DNA of 64,000 nucleotides from Pleomorphomonas oryzae DSM 16300 (lineage in GTDB: Bacteria > Pseudomonadota > Alphaproteobacteria > Rhizobiales > Pleomorphomonadaceae): contig NZ_KE383965.1 of the NCBI RefSeq assembly GCF_000422965.1, positions 48,126-112,125 on the forward strand. Direction: 5' to 3'. The translations under genes and the position numbers were made by a program. Position 1 is the stretch's first letter. Each line of letters begins with the position of its first letter. Of the stretch, positions 7,943 through 15,699 are shown piece after piece. The notes under the pieces are model-generated. The model did not search any database and had not been told where the DNA came from. It worked only from the letters and a program-made list of their open reading frames with translations.

Positions 7943-8259
7943 TGCGCGTCACCGCCGTCCGCAAGGGCTACTTCGGCGGCAAGATCCGCGACGCCGGGGA
8001 GGTCTTCGACCTTCCCGACGCGCTGATGAAGATGAAGCCGTCGTGGGTGGAGGCGGCGGGCAGCGCAAGTGTCGCTGCTTCCGACGAACCCGAGCCGGAG
8101 GCCGAAACGCCGCCACCGGCCGACGCCAAGCCGGAAGCCCGCAAACGCGGCAGGAAGCCGAAGGCAACAAGCGCACCGGAGTCTCCCAAAGGCAACGGCC
8201 TCACCGAAGCCCTCGGCGGCCCCCCGCCGGATTGGATTCCCGGAAATATCAGCGAATGA
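7942..8259 (+). CDS. Small phage late protein with basic tail motif
   Basis: 105 residues. The first 40 (MRVTAVRKGYFGGKIRDAG, VFDLPDALMK) form a small beta unit like the short proteins found after cement genes. The remainder is a low-complexity Glu/Pro/Ala linker carrying ARKRGRKPK, an AT-hook-like basic patch. It may be a head-completion or DNA-contacting protein; I do not recognise a defined function. It is coupled to the cement gene by a one-base overlap. Confidence 0.6.
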   Translation: MRVTAVRKGYFGGKIRDAGEVFDLPDALMKMKPSWVEAAGSASVAASDEPEPEAETPPPADAKPEARKRGRKPKATSAPESPKGNGLTEALGGPPPDWIPGNISE

Positions 8260-8286
8260 GCAGGCGGGCTTCGGCCCGCCTGAGTT

Positions 8287-8390
8287 TTTATGGGAGCCGG
8301 ATAGGAGCCGCCGCGCCTTCTCGTCCTGAGGTCCTTTGTCTCCGTAGAAACCCTAGGTCTGGCAGAGTCGAGAGGCCGATATTGGCGCCT
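8287..8390. repeat. Degenerate family A repeat upstream of the tailspike
   Basis: It keeps the TTCTCGTCCTGAGGTCC box and a GGCCGATATTGGCGCC end, but the inner stem has decayed and the middle is short. It separates the GC-rich head genes from the AT-richer tailspike gene and may mark an old junction. Confidence 0.7.
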
Positions 8391-8457
8391 TCCGTACCCA
8401 AGCCAATCGAGCGAGAACGAGCCTTCGCAGGCTCTGTTTATGTGAGGGAGCTACACC

Positions 8458-10689
8458 ATGGGCGATCAAATCTCAGTAAAAGACTTCGGTGCTTTAGGCG
8501 ACGGGGTGCATGACGATACGAGTGCGTTTGTCGCCGCATTGGCAGTCTGTGAGGGGTCCCAAACGGCCCTGCATGTCCCACCTGGGACTTATAAACTCTC
8601 AACTTGGGCAACCCGCCTTTCGACATTCGTTTTCATGCGCGGCGACGGGGCTGGCGTAACAACATTGGTTGGCCCGAAGGTTATCGGCACGCATTTCGTA
8701 AAACTGACGGGTGGGATACTCGATTTGGAAGGCTTAGCTTTTCAGGAATTCGATAACGTCGGCTATTCGGATGTATCTGTCGACGCAGTCCGTATAGTAA
8801 AATGCAAAGCAAAGTGGAATAGATCATATTTCTATCGGCAGGCCGACGTAACGGACTTTCCTTTATCTTCCGTTGGGCGGGCTATTCTCGACAACAACGA
8901 GGTTGAAAATTCTGGTGGGTTCATGCTTCATGGGGCGCTTCCGCAAGGCGGCCTAGCCTGCAATAACGTCATGAAGAATGTTGGACGTGACGCCACGATC
9001 TGGACTTCGGACAACCCTCTCTGGCAGACTTTCGGGATTTCCTTTGGTGATACAGACAACAATAACAGTATAGTATCTCAGTCCTTGGTCGGCGCCGTAA
9101 ATATTATCGGAAATATTGTCGACGGCATGGGCAACGCGGCAGCGCTCGGAAACTTTAACACGACGAACGCGATCCAGGTGTCGGCTATTTCAGCGGTCGT
9201 CACCGGGAACCTGATTCGCGGGATGGATGCTACCGATGGGACCAATTGCGAAGCGATATACTGCAAGGCTCAGAACTATAACATCTCATCAAACACCGTT
9301 ATTGATGGGACAAAGAATAGCGCCTGCATTGCGGTAAAGGGTACACTGAATAATTATGGGCCGATGCAAAAGAATGGACTTATCTCGAACAACGTTATTG
9401 TAGCCAGGAACAACTATAGCGAAAGCGGCATCATCGTATTCGCGGGCGGTGAATTTGACATTATAAACAATCTCATCGATGGCATGGGGAAAGATAGCAT
9501 CAAGCTATACAATGATCCATACGACGCCAGAGTCTCCGGCAACCATATCTATAACAATGGTGGGGCCGAGGCCATAACGTTACTCGCTGGCAGTGTCTCA
9601 AATGTCCAAATACATGATAATACGATCGACCACCTATTGGCGACGACGGGCAATCTTCTGCCTATCCGAGTGACCGCCAATCCTAAAACCTTAAGTACAA
9701 TCTTGGTAACTAGCGGAGGAGGCGGCTATACGTCGACCCCGACAGTTGTGATCAGTGGCGGCGGAGGCACAGCGACCGCCCAGGCGACAATCAAGGATGG
9801 GGCTGTCATCGGAATTATCGTCGACAGTAGCAACACAGGTTTTACGTCGATCCCGACGGTGACAATCTCCGGCGGTGGCGGCTCTGGCGCAACTGCCACT
9901 GCCGTCTTGTCGACGGGCAAGGTGAACAACCTGTCGATTCAGCGGAACCGTATCAATTGGTCACCAAAAAGCTCTCTGACGTCTGCATGTAGTATTTACA
10001 TTCAGTCGGATAGTTTAGAGGCGGGGTCGTGCGGGGGAATCTCGATCAAAGACAACCGGGTATTTGCCGACAGCGACACCACGCATACCAGCATCCAAGG
10101 AATAAATATCTATTCGGCAACCGCCGGCTGGTTCCGCGATGCAGAAATTGATGGTGTGCACATGAACGGTCCAGATCCGAGTGTCATCAAGCCTGTGAAC
10201 TTCAATTCATCTGCCTCTCTTTATGCTCAGGCCGCACACTATCAGAGCTTGCAGATTAACAATATAACGGTGAATGGCTTGCGACGGAGGACGCTAACTA
10301 AAGCTCAGATCGACGAGAACCGTGCAACCTTTGTGGTGGCAATGGCGGGGACCGCAGTTGGCTCGAAGCTGATCGGCTATATACCCAACAGTGTGATGGT
10401 AACGCGGGCGCTGGTCTTCACTAACGCCGCGCCGACCTCTGGAACTGGTGCCGGTAAGGTTGCTTTTTCGCTCGGAGGTTCTGGCGTGAAGCAAATCCTA
10501 AATGATACGCCGGTTACCGGTTTCACTGGGAACACTTTCACCGCTTGTATACCCGATGGTTCCGCTGCGAACGCCAAGCGTGCTTTCGCATCTGCTGGCC
10601 TCGTTCCCGTGTACATGGATGTGGCTGTCGAAGCGCTTACTGGCGGTGTATTGACACTGATCCTCGAAACGGAGGCGATTGCTTCCTAG
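8458..10689 (+). CDS. Phage tailspike with pectate-lyase-type beta-helix
   Basis: 743 residues. The N-terminus (ISVKDFGALGDGVHDDTSAF) is the classic entry of the pectate_lyase_3 superfamily. It is followed by a long right-handed beta-helix rich in Asn ladders (NNSIV, NNVIVARNN, DIINNLIDG). At about residues 417-480 there are two glycine-rich units (SGGGGYTSTPTVVISGGGG and a partner), and the C-terminus resembles trimerisation domains of receptor-binding proteins. It would bind and cut host surface polysaccharide. Base composition is near 50% GC, well below the head genes, so it was probably acquired separately. AGGGAG lies 12 bases before the ATG. Confidence 0.85.
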   Translation: MGDQISVKDFGALGDGVHDDTSAFVAALAVCEGSQTALHVPPGTYKLSTWATRLSTFVFMRGDGAGVTTLVGPKVIGTHFVKLTGGILDLEGLAFQEFDNVGYSDVSVDAVRIVKCKAKWNRSYFYRQADVTDFPLSSVGRAILDNNEVENSGGFMLHGALPQGGLACNNVMKNVGRDATIWTSDNPLWQTFGISFGDTDNNNSIVSQSLVGAVNIIGNIVDGMGNAAALGNFNTTNAIQVSAISAVVTGNLIRGMDATDGTNCEAIYCKAQNYNISSNTVIDGTKNSACIAVKGTLNNYGPMQKNGLISNNVIVARNNYSESGIIVFAGGEFDIINNLIDGMGKDSIKLYNDPYDARVSGNHIYNNGGAEAITLLAGSVSNVQIHDNTIDHLLATTGNLLPIRVTANPKTLSTILVTSGGGGYTSTPTVVISGGGGTATAQATIKDGAVIGIIVDSSNTGFTSIPTVTISGGGGSGATATAVLSTGKVNNLSIQRNRINWSPKSSLTSACSIYIQSDSLEAGSCGGISIKDNRVFADSDTTHTSIQGINIYSATAGWFRDAEIDGVHMNGPDPSVIKPVNFNSSASLYAQAAHYQSLQINNITVNGLRRRTLTKAQIDENRATFVVAMAGTAVGSKLIGYIPNSVMVTRALVFTNAAPTSGTGAGKVAFSLGGSGVKQILNDTPVTGFTGNTFTACIPDGSAANAKRAFASAGLVPVYMDVAVEALTGGVLTLILETEAIAS

Positions 10690-10729
10690 AATCTCTTGTT
10701 TTGTGTATGGCCGGTTCAAACACCCCCAC

Positions 10730-11101
10730 CTACCTCGTCTCTCTCCCATCAAACCGCTCCTGCGCATCCCTCAAATCCCCCTGGTGCTCCACTCCCCAGT
10801 CGTAAAGCGCGGTGAACGGGTCCTGCAGGGTGCGGCCGAGCGGGGTGATGGAGTATTCCACCGCGATCGGCGAGCTGACGGTGACCGTGCGCTCGACCAG
10901 GCCGTTGCGCTCGAGTCGGCGGAGCGATTCCGTCAGTGCCTTCTGGGTGATGCCGTCGAGGCGGCGCTTCAGGGCGTTGAAGCGCTGGGGCTTATCGCAG
11001 AGGAAGGTGAGGATCAGGATTGCCCATTTGTGGGCGATCTGTTCGAGCACCGGCCGCACGCCCGGCAGCGTCTCAAGGACTTGTTCCTCGGTGTAGGCCA
11101 T
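10730..11101 (-). CDS. HxlR-family transcriptional regulator
   Basis: 123 residues from ATG 11101, chosen because GAGGAG lies 6 bases upstream. The winged helix runs from IAHKWAILILTFL through RFNALKRRLDGITQKALTESLRRLERNGLV to EYSITPLGRTL. Unlike the other HxlR proteins in the window it has no cysteine just before the first helix (GVRPVLEQIAHKW); its only early cysteine is in FLCDK. It probably controls the divergent SDR gene and itself from the shared 106-base gap. It may sense a ligand rather than use the canonical cysteine redox switch. Confidence 0.85.
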   Translation of the reverse strand: MAYTEEQVLETLPGVRPVLEQIAHKWAILILTFLCDKPQRFNALKRRLDGITQKALTESLRRLERNGLVERTVTVSSPIAVEYSITPLGRTLQDPFTALYDWGVEHQGDLRDAQERFDGRETR

Positions 11102-11207
11102 TGGGTCTCCTCGGGGATACCTAGGATATGAGAGGTGCGTAATTGACACCTAGTACATGTCGTATACCTGTAAAGCTCCCTTTCGTCATCAGGTATAGGA
11201 GCATCCC
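11102..11207. promoter_or_regulatory. Shared HxlR/SDR control region
   Basis: A TTGACA at 11143-11148 faces the SDR gene. TATACCT (11163-11169) and AGGTATA (11191-11197) are inverted over 21 bases, and AGGTG/CACCT (11133-11151) forms a second inverted repeat. The GTATAC core recurs in the HxlR/OYE gap at 33.3 kb, suggesting related operators. Confidence 0.45.
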
Positions 11208-12026
11208 TTGGTACAGTCCCAAACCACCCGGCCCGGCACGGCCATCGTCACCGGTGCCTCCTCCGGCATCGGCAAGGTCTACGCCGAGCGGCTGGCGTCG
11301 CGCGGCTATGACGTGATCCTGGTCGCTCGCCGGCAGGATCGCCTCAGGGAGATCGCCGGCGACCTTGGCGCGCGGTTCTCGGTGAAGGCCGAGGCGCTGG
11401 TGGCCGACCTTTCCACCGAAAGCGGCGTCGCGGCGGTGGCGACGCGCCTTTCGAGCGATGCCTCGGTGTCGCTGCTCGTCAACAACGCCGGCTTTTCAAC
11501 GATGAAGCCGCTGACCGAGACGCCGGATGACACCGTCCGCAGCATGATCGCCCTCAACATCACGGCGCTGACGGTGCTGTCGAAGGCGGCGCTCATCGCC
11601 TTCAAGGGCCGCAACGCCGGCACTCTCGTCAACGTCGGCTCCGGCGCCGGCTTCAGCCCCTATCCCAACATTCCGGTCTACGGGGCGACCAAGGCCTATA
11701 TCTTCCTGTTCACCCAGAGCCTGCAGAACGAGGTGGAGGGAACGGCCGTCCGGGTGCAGCTGGTGCTGCCGGGCGCGGTGGTTTCCGAGGGCTGGGACGT
11801 GGCCGGCGCCGAGCTGGAGGCCTTGCCCGAGGGCATCGTCATGACGACGGAGGATTGCGTCGACGCGGCGCTGGCGGGGCTGGACCTTGGGGAAACGGCG
11901 ACGGCGCCGTCGCTGCAGGATGCGGGGTTGCTCGAGGATTATGTAGCGCTGTCCGGCAAGGTGCTGCAGTCGGTGTTCGATGCCAAGCCGGCGGAGCGGT
12001 ATGGGGTGGGGAAGGCCGCGGAGTGA
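11208..12026 (+). CDS. Short-chain dehydrogenase/reductase
   Basis: 272 residues with a TTG start at 11208, supported by TAGGAG 8 bases upstream. The nucleotide-binding motif TGASSGIG is at about residue 16, NNAG near 92, and the catalytic Ser plus Tyr-Lys pair is in VGSGAG...YGATKAY. The arginine pair after the second strand (VARRQDR) favours NADP(H). This is a classical SDR reducing or oxidising an unknown carbonyl compound. It is divergent from an HxlR regulator, an arrangement usual for electrophile-response reductases. The C-terminal 40 residues are variable. Confidence 0.85.
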   Translation: MVQSQTTRPGTAIVTGASSGIGKVYAERLASRGYDVILVARRQDRLREIAGDLGARFSVKAEALVADLSTESGVAAVATRLSSDASVSLLVNNAGFSTMKPLTETPDDTVRSMIALNITALTVLSKAALIAFKGRNAGTLVNVGSGAGFSPYPNIPVYGATKAYIFLFTQSLQNEVEGTAVRVQLVLPGAVVSEGWDVAGAELEALPEGIVMTTEDCVDAALAGLDLGETATAPSLQDAGLLEDYVALSGKVLQSVFDAKPAERYGVGKAAE

Positions 12027-12055
12027 ACGGGCGGGCTTCGGCTTCCTAAGGTTGA

Positions 12056-12254
12056 TCGGGAGACCGATATCGGCCGCAGCATCTTCTCGTCCTGAGGTCC
12101 TCGCTTTCGCAAGGATGACAGCTTGATAGATAGGGGGGCTAGCTGGACGATCGACCTATCCGTTTGTTTTCATTTATATAAATCTGTCATCCTTGCGAAA
12201 GCGAGGACCTCGGGCAGGATGGGACGAGGGGCCGATATAGGGCGCCTCTTCATA
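12056..12254. repeat. MITE-like repeat, family A, full copy
   Basis: Ends are GACCGATATCGGCCGC on the left and GCCGATATAGGGCGCC on the right. The arms carry CCTCGCTTTCGCAAGG and its inverse CCTTGCGAAAGCGAGG, with an AT-rich centre (TTTTCATTTATATAAAT). It lies in the convergent gap between the SDR gene and the PNPOx/GAF gene, with no coding sequence inside. Confidence 0.88.
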
Positions 12255-12294
12255 GCCGATCCAGCCAAGGAAGATCGGTTCGGGACCTGGACGC

Positions 12295-13635
12295 CTACTC
12301 CTCCACCACCCTGATCTCCGGCACGCCCTCGATCACCAGTCGAATTTGTCCCCGATCCGGGCGCTCGATGCGGATGGGGCCGCCGCGTTCTTCGAGGCGG
12401 CGGCGCAAGAGGATCAGGCGGGTCTCCAAGTTGTCCTTGAAGTCGGGGAGGTTGAAGGCACGGTCGCGGCGGATTTCGCGGTTGGAGAATTCGCATCGGC
12501 CGGTGTCGGCGTAGCAGCGCACGAAGTGGTAGAGCAGGCGCCCCGGCACGCCGCGGATGACATAGTCGTTGTCGATGAAGATGCCGCCGTCGCGCGGGAA
12601 GAACTGGAAGCCGAAGGCGCGTTTGGCCTCCTTGGCGCCGGCGGCGGACGTGCCGCGGGTGGCGACGTCGCTTGCGGCATCCGTCAGTTCGAAGATCGCC
12701 AGACTTGCCGCGATCTGGCGGGCGATGATCTCAAGCGCCGCCTCATCGGCATAGGAGAAGGCGAAGCTCTCCTCCGATTCCGCGAAGATCACGCCGGAGA
12801 GCCGGCCGCCGGCCATGAGCGGCACGGCGATCTGGCATTGCGGCTCGGCGATGGATGGCAGCGGAATGTCGGCGCTGTAGAGGCCGGTGGCCAGGGCGAC
12901 GGCCGACACATAGCGCTGGCCGCGGCGCATGTCGGCGATGCGCAGCGTGAGGCGGCGCTCGGCGGCGACGCCGATGATGCCGTCGCCAAAGGCGATTTCC
13001 GCGCCGAAGCCGAAATGCGGGTAGCCGCGGCTCGCCACCGTCTGGAGCTTGCGGCCCTCATCGTCGGCGATCAGGATCATGGAATGGCGGAAGCCGCAGC
13101 GCTCGTCGAGGATTTCCAGACTGCGGTCGAGCAGCGTTTCGGCGTCGGTGATCGCCGAGAGCTCGGCGGTGGCCGCCGCCGCCTCTGCCAGAAGATCGCG
13201 GTTGGCGACCGGCTTGGGCGGCAGCTCTTCCAGCGGCGCGACGGGGTCGATGCGCCGGCAATCCTCCACCCGGTATATGTCGACGGCGCGCAGCTTCAGC
13301 ATATGCGACTTGCCCTGCAGGCCGGCCATGACGTCGAGCTGGGCCGACACCCGGTCGAAGATCGGGCCGGACTGGGAGGAGCTTTCGAAGACGAGGTCGA
13401 GCACGTGCTGGAGGCTGGTGCGCCCGTCGATGACGACCACGGTCGCCCGCCCGTGCAGCCGCACGTTGGCGGCCGTCTTGGAGAAGAACTGGTTCGACAG
13501 CGCCACGTGCTGACTGTCGACGTAATAGACGTGCGACAGGTAGGATACGTTCGGCATGCCCGCGGCGTCGGTGGTGGCAATGACCGAGGGCATGATGCCC
13601 TCGAAGCTGTCGCGAATGGTTTCGAGCGGTGTCAT
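12295..13635 (-). CDS. FMN-binding (PNPOx-like) + GAF + winged-helix regulator-like protein
   Basis: 446 residues. Residues 10-140 form a pyridoxamine-phosphate-oxidase-like split barrel (ATTDAAGMPNVSYLS, FFSKTAANVRLHGRATVVV) that in relatives binds FMN or heme. Residues 145-315 are a GAF domain (LLDRSLEILDERCGFRHSMIL, IAVPLMAGGRLSGVIF). After a linker, residues 340-446 look like an OmpR-type winged helix (LLYHFVRCY, FSNREIRRDRAF, LETRLILLRRRLEERGGP, IRLVIEG). No receiver or kinase domain is present, so it may be a one-component sensor. It overlaps the upstream single-domain PNPOx gene by four bases. Confidence 0.72.
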   Translation of the reverse strand: MTPLETIRDSFEGIMPSVIATTDAAGMPNVSYLSHVYYVDSQHVALSNQFFSKTAANVRLHGRATVVVIDGRTSLQHVLDLVFESSSQSGPIFDRVSAQLDVMAGLQGKSHMLKLRAVDIYRVEDCRRIDPVAPLEELPPKPVANRDLLAEAAAATAELSAITDAETLLDRSLEILDERCGFRHSMILIADDEGRKLQTVASRGYPHFGFGAEIAFGDGIIGVAAERRLTLRIADMRRGQRYVSAVALATGLYSADIPLPSIAEPQCQIAVPLMAGGRLSGVIFAESEESFAFSYADEAALEIIARQIAASLAIFELTDAASDVATRGTSAAGAKEAKRAFGFQFFPRDGGIFIDNDYVIRGVPGRLLYHFVRCYADTGRCEFSNREIRRDRAFNLPDFKDNLETRLILLRRRLEERGGPIRIERPDRGQIRLVIEGVPEIRVVEE

Positions 13636-14102
13636 GCCTCTCTCCGCAGCCGCTCGCCGGCCTCCGGCCCCGGCGTCTGGATGAACAGATCGGCCGGCCA
13701 GAAGCGAATGGCCACCAGATCGGCGTTCGAGAACACGGTCGAGAGCTGCAGCCGGCTGATGCCGAGCGGGGCCATGACGGCCAGCATGCTGTCGATGTAG
13801 CGCTGGGCGCGCTCTGCCTGATCGTCCGTCGCCAGGGTGACGCCGGCGATCTGTCCCTTGATCTGCAGCGACTGGTAATTGTCCGGCCGGCACACGGTGA
13901 GGGCGATCGGGGCGCCGCTTCTGGCATTGGCGGTGAAGTCGGGCCACTGCGTCGAGGAGGCCAGGAGGGCGACGTCGCCGACTTCAGGGTCGAAAGAAGC
14001 GCCGCAGCCGCGGCCGATGTGAGCGCGCATCGCATCGTCGCGTGTGGCGGCGATCATCATGACGGTGTCGGAGATGAAGGCGGCGACATCTTCCTCGAGC
14101 AT
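13632..14102 (-). CDS. Pyridoxamine 5'-phosphate oxidase-like flavin/heme-binding protein
   Basis: 156 residues of the PNPOx-like split-barrel superfamily: VAAFISDTVMMIAATRDDAM, an early helix-strand unit, then VGDVALLASSTQWPDF and APIALTVCRPDNYQSLQIKG. It probably binds FMN, F420 or heme; there is no basis to choose. Its stop overlaps the start of the PNPOx-GAF gene (ATGA), so they form an operon and may form a complex. A hemerythrin gene is divergent, which hints at an oxygen, NO or redox theme. Confidence 0.7.
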   Translation of the reverse strand: MLEEDVAAFISDTVMMIAATRDDAMRAHIGRGCGASFDPEVGDVALLASSTQWPDFTANARSGAPIALTVCRPDNYQSLQIKGQIAGVTLATDDQAERAQRYIDSMLAVMAPLGISRLQLSTVFSNADLVAIRFWPADLFIQTPGPEAGERLRREA

Positions 14103-14311
14103 GGGACAAGCTCCGGTCAGGTCCGGGGAACCGTACGTCTTGTAACACGACGGCCCTCGTCCGATCCACGCGTCGGAGCGATAGGAAATATTTAGGAAGG
14201 TGAGGCGCCGCTTAGCAAGCTTTTAGGAAGCCCGGCTGAGGGGGCGAAGGTATCTCCTCGTCACCGCACCGATGAACGGCGCGGCTTTGACATAACCCCT
14301 GGGGGATCATC

Positions 14312-15019
14312 ATGACGCACGCCGACCTTTTGCAGACTATCCCCGCGCTCAACGGGCGCTACGACATCTACGGCAATATCCACAAAGGTCTTCGCCGGGC
14401 GCAGTGCCTGCTGCTGGCCCGCCTGGGCAGCAACGACTTCGAGGATGTCACCACGACGGACAAGCTGCTCGGCGACCTCCGCCGGCTGCTGTCCATGGCG
14501 GCTGCCCACGTCAAGCACGAGGACACCGAGATCCATGCCGCGCTGCGGAGCCGCGGCATCTCCACCGACGGGGTCGACGAGCAGCACGACGATCACCGCG
14601 CCGCCTTCGAGGCTCTCGAAGCCCGGATCGCCGATGTGGAGACGGCAGCCGCCGCGCGCCGCACTGAAGCCGGCCGCGCGCTCTACCTGGCCTTCGCCGC
14701 CTATATCGCCGACGATTTCGCCCACATGCATGAAGAGGAAACGGTGATCGGCCCGGTGCTCTGGCAGACCTTTTCCGATGCGGAACTGCACGCCATGGAG
14801 ATGCGCATCGTCAGCGCCCTGCCGCCGGAAGAAAACATGGCATTCACCCGCATGATGCTGCCGGCCATGAACCCGGAGCAGCGCACCATGATGGTCGGTG
14901 GCATGCTCCAGGGCATGCCGCGGGAGGTGTTCGCCGCCGTGGTCGAGTTCGCCATCCGCCCGTCGCTGAGCGAGGCGGAGTTCCAGGCGCTGCGCTCCAG
15001 CCTGAGCCTTGCGGCATGA
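14312..15019 (+). CDS. Hemerythrin HHE-domain protein
   Basis: 235 residues with a four-helix-bundle di-iron pattern: H24 (NIHKGLR), H66/H69/H75 in AAHVKHEDTEIH, H92/H95 in EQHDDH, and H138/H140 with E141 in FAHMHEEE. The C-terminal third (EENMAFTRMMLPAMNPEQR onward) is an extra helical region common in bacterial HHE proteins. It could bind oxygen or react with NO or peroxide. GGGGGA precedes the ATG by about 4 bases. It is divergent from the PNPOx/GAF operon across a 209-base gap. Confidence 0.82.
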   Translation: MTHADLLQTIPALNGRYDIYGNIHKGLRRAQCLLLARLGSNDFEDVTTTDKLLGDLRRLLSMAAAHVKHEDTEIHAALRSRGISTDGVDEQHDDHRAAFEALEARIADVETAAAARRTEAGRALYLAFAAYIADDFAHMHEEETVIGPVLWQTFSDAELHAMEMRIVSALPPEENMAFTRMMLPAMNPEQRTMMVGGMLQGMPREVFAAVVEFAIRPSLSEAEFQALRSSLSLAA

Positions 15020-15245
15020 CCCCGCCGGCAGAGCCTCTCTTTTCATCCGGCTGCCGGCCGGCCCGCTGCCAGCGCTGTGGCCGAGGCTGCCGGATGATCT
15101 CACCCGACAGCCAGGCGAGCTTCAGCCCGCCCGAGCTTGATGTGGGCCTGCCGCCTCACCGTCCCCAGACGTGGACGAGCAGCGCGGGGGCGGCGGGGCG
15201 TATAGGGCGCCCGTGAAGGCTGGCGGGATGCTGGGACTGCCGGAT

Positions 15246-15600
15246 GGGAGCCCTGATATGGGCCGCCGCGTCTTCTCGTCCTGAGGTCCCCGCCTTCGCG
15301 GGGATGACAGATTTATATTTAGGGAACAATCGGATAGCGGGGTGCGCCCTCACATAGGTTGCTGTTCCGCGTGGGCGCCGAATGCTACCGCAAGGGGACC
15401 TTGCGGGCGGGTAACCGCTTCTCCCCCTATATCAAGCTGTCATCCCTGCGAAGGCAGGGACCTCAGACAGAATGGGGCGAGGGGGTGGTATGGGGCGCCC
15501 TCTATGTGCGATCCAATTGAGCGGGTGCGTGATATGGGCCACTGCGCCTTCTCGTCCTGAGATCCTCGCTTTCGCAAGGATGACAGATTTATAAAGGAAT
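15246..15600. repeat. Three family A repeat arms in a row
   Basis: A left arm (about 15249-15309, CCCCGCCTTCGCGGGG stem), a right arm (15431-15505, CCCTGCGAAGGCAGGG stem) and a further lone left arm (15530-15592, CCTCGCTTTCGCAAGG stem). The first two make a normal element; the third shows that solo arms exist. The rest of the gap 15020-15699 has a CATCCGGC/GCCGGATG inverted repeat near 15047-15097 but no convincing gene. Confidence 0.82.
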
Positions 15601-15654
15601 CAATAAGATAGCGCCGGCGCGGGGTTTCGCGGGCGCTATCTTGCAGCTTCATAG

Positions 15655-15688
15655 AGAGCCACGGCCGCGCTGGGCTGACCGTGGCTCT
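15655..15688. terminator. Hairpin after dctP
   Basis: AGAGCCACGG pairs perfectly with CCGTGGCTCT over a 14-base loop, 12 bases beyond the dctP stop. No T-run follows on the minus strand, so it may act as an mRNA 3'-end stabiliser as well as, or instead of, an intrinsic terminator. Confidence 0.55.
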
Positions 15689-15699
15689 GGCGTCTGTGC

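Noticed and set aside
10695-10730. GGTTCAAAC resembling a tRNA T-loop at the right end of the prophage, a possible attachment site
   Set aside because: The flanking bases do not form a T-stem or acceptor stem and no anticodon arm can be built.
12346-13800. 484-codon plus-strand frame opposite the PNPOx/GAF gene
   Set aside because: No motif and no ribosome-binding site; the reverse strand encodes recognisable domains.
14287-14292. TTGACA before the hemerythrin gene as a -35 box
   Set aside because: It lies only 19 bases from the ATG, leaving no room for a -10 and ribosome-binding site.
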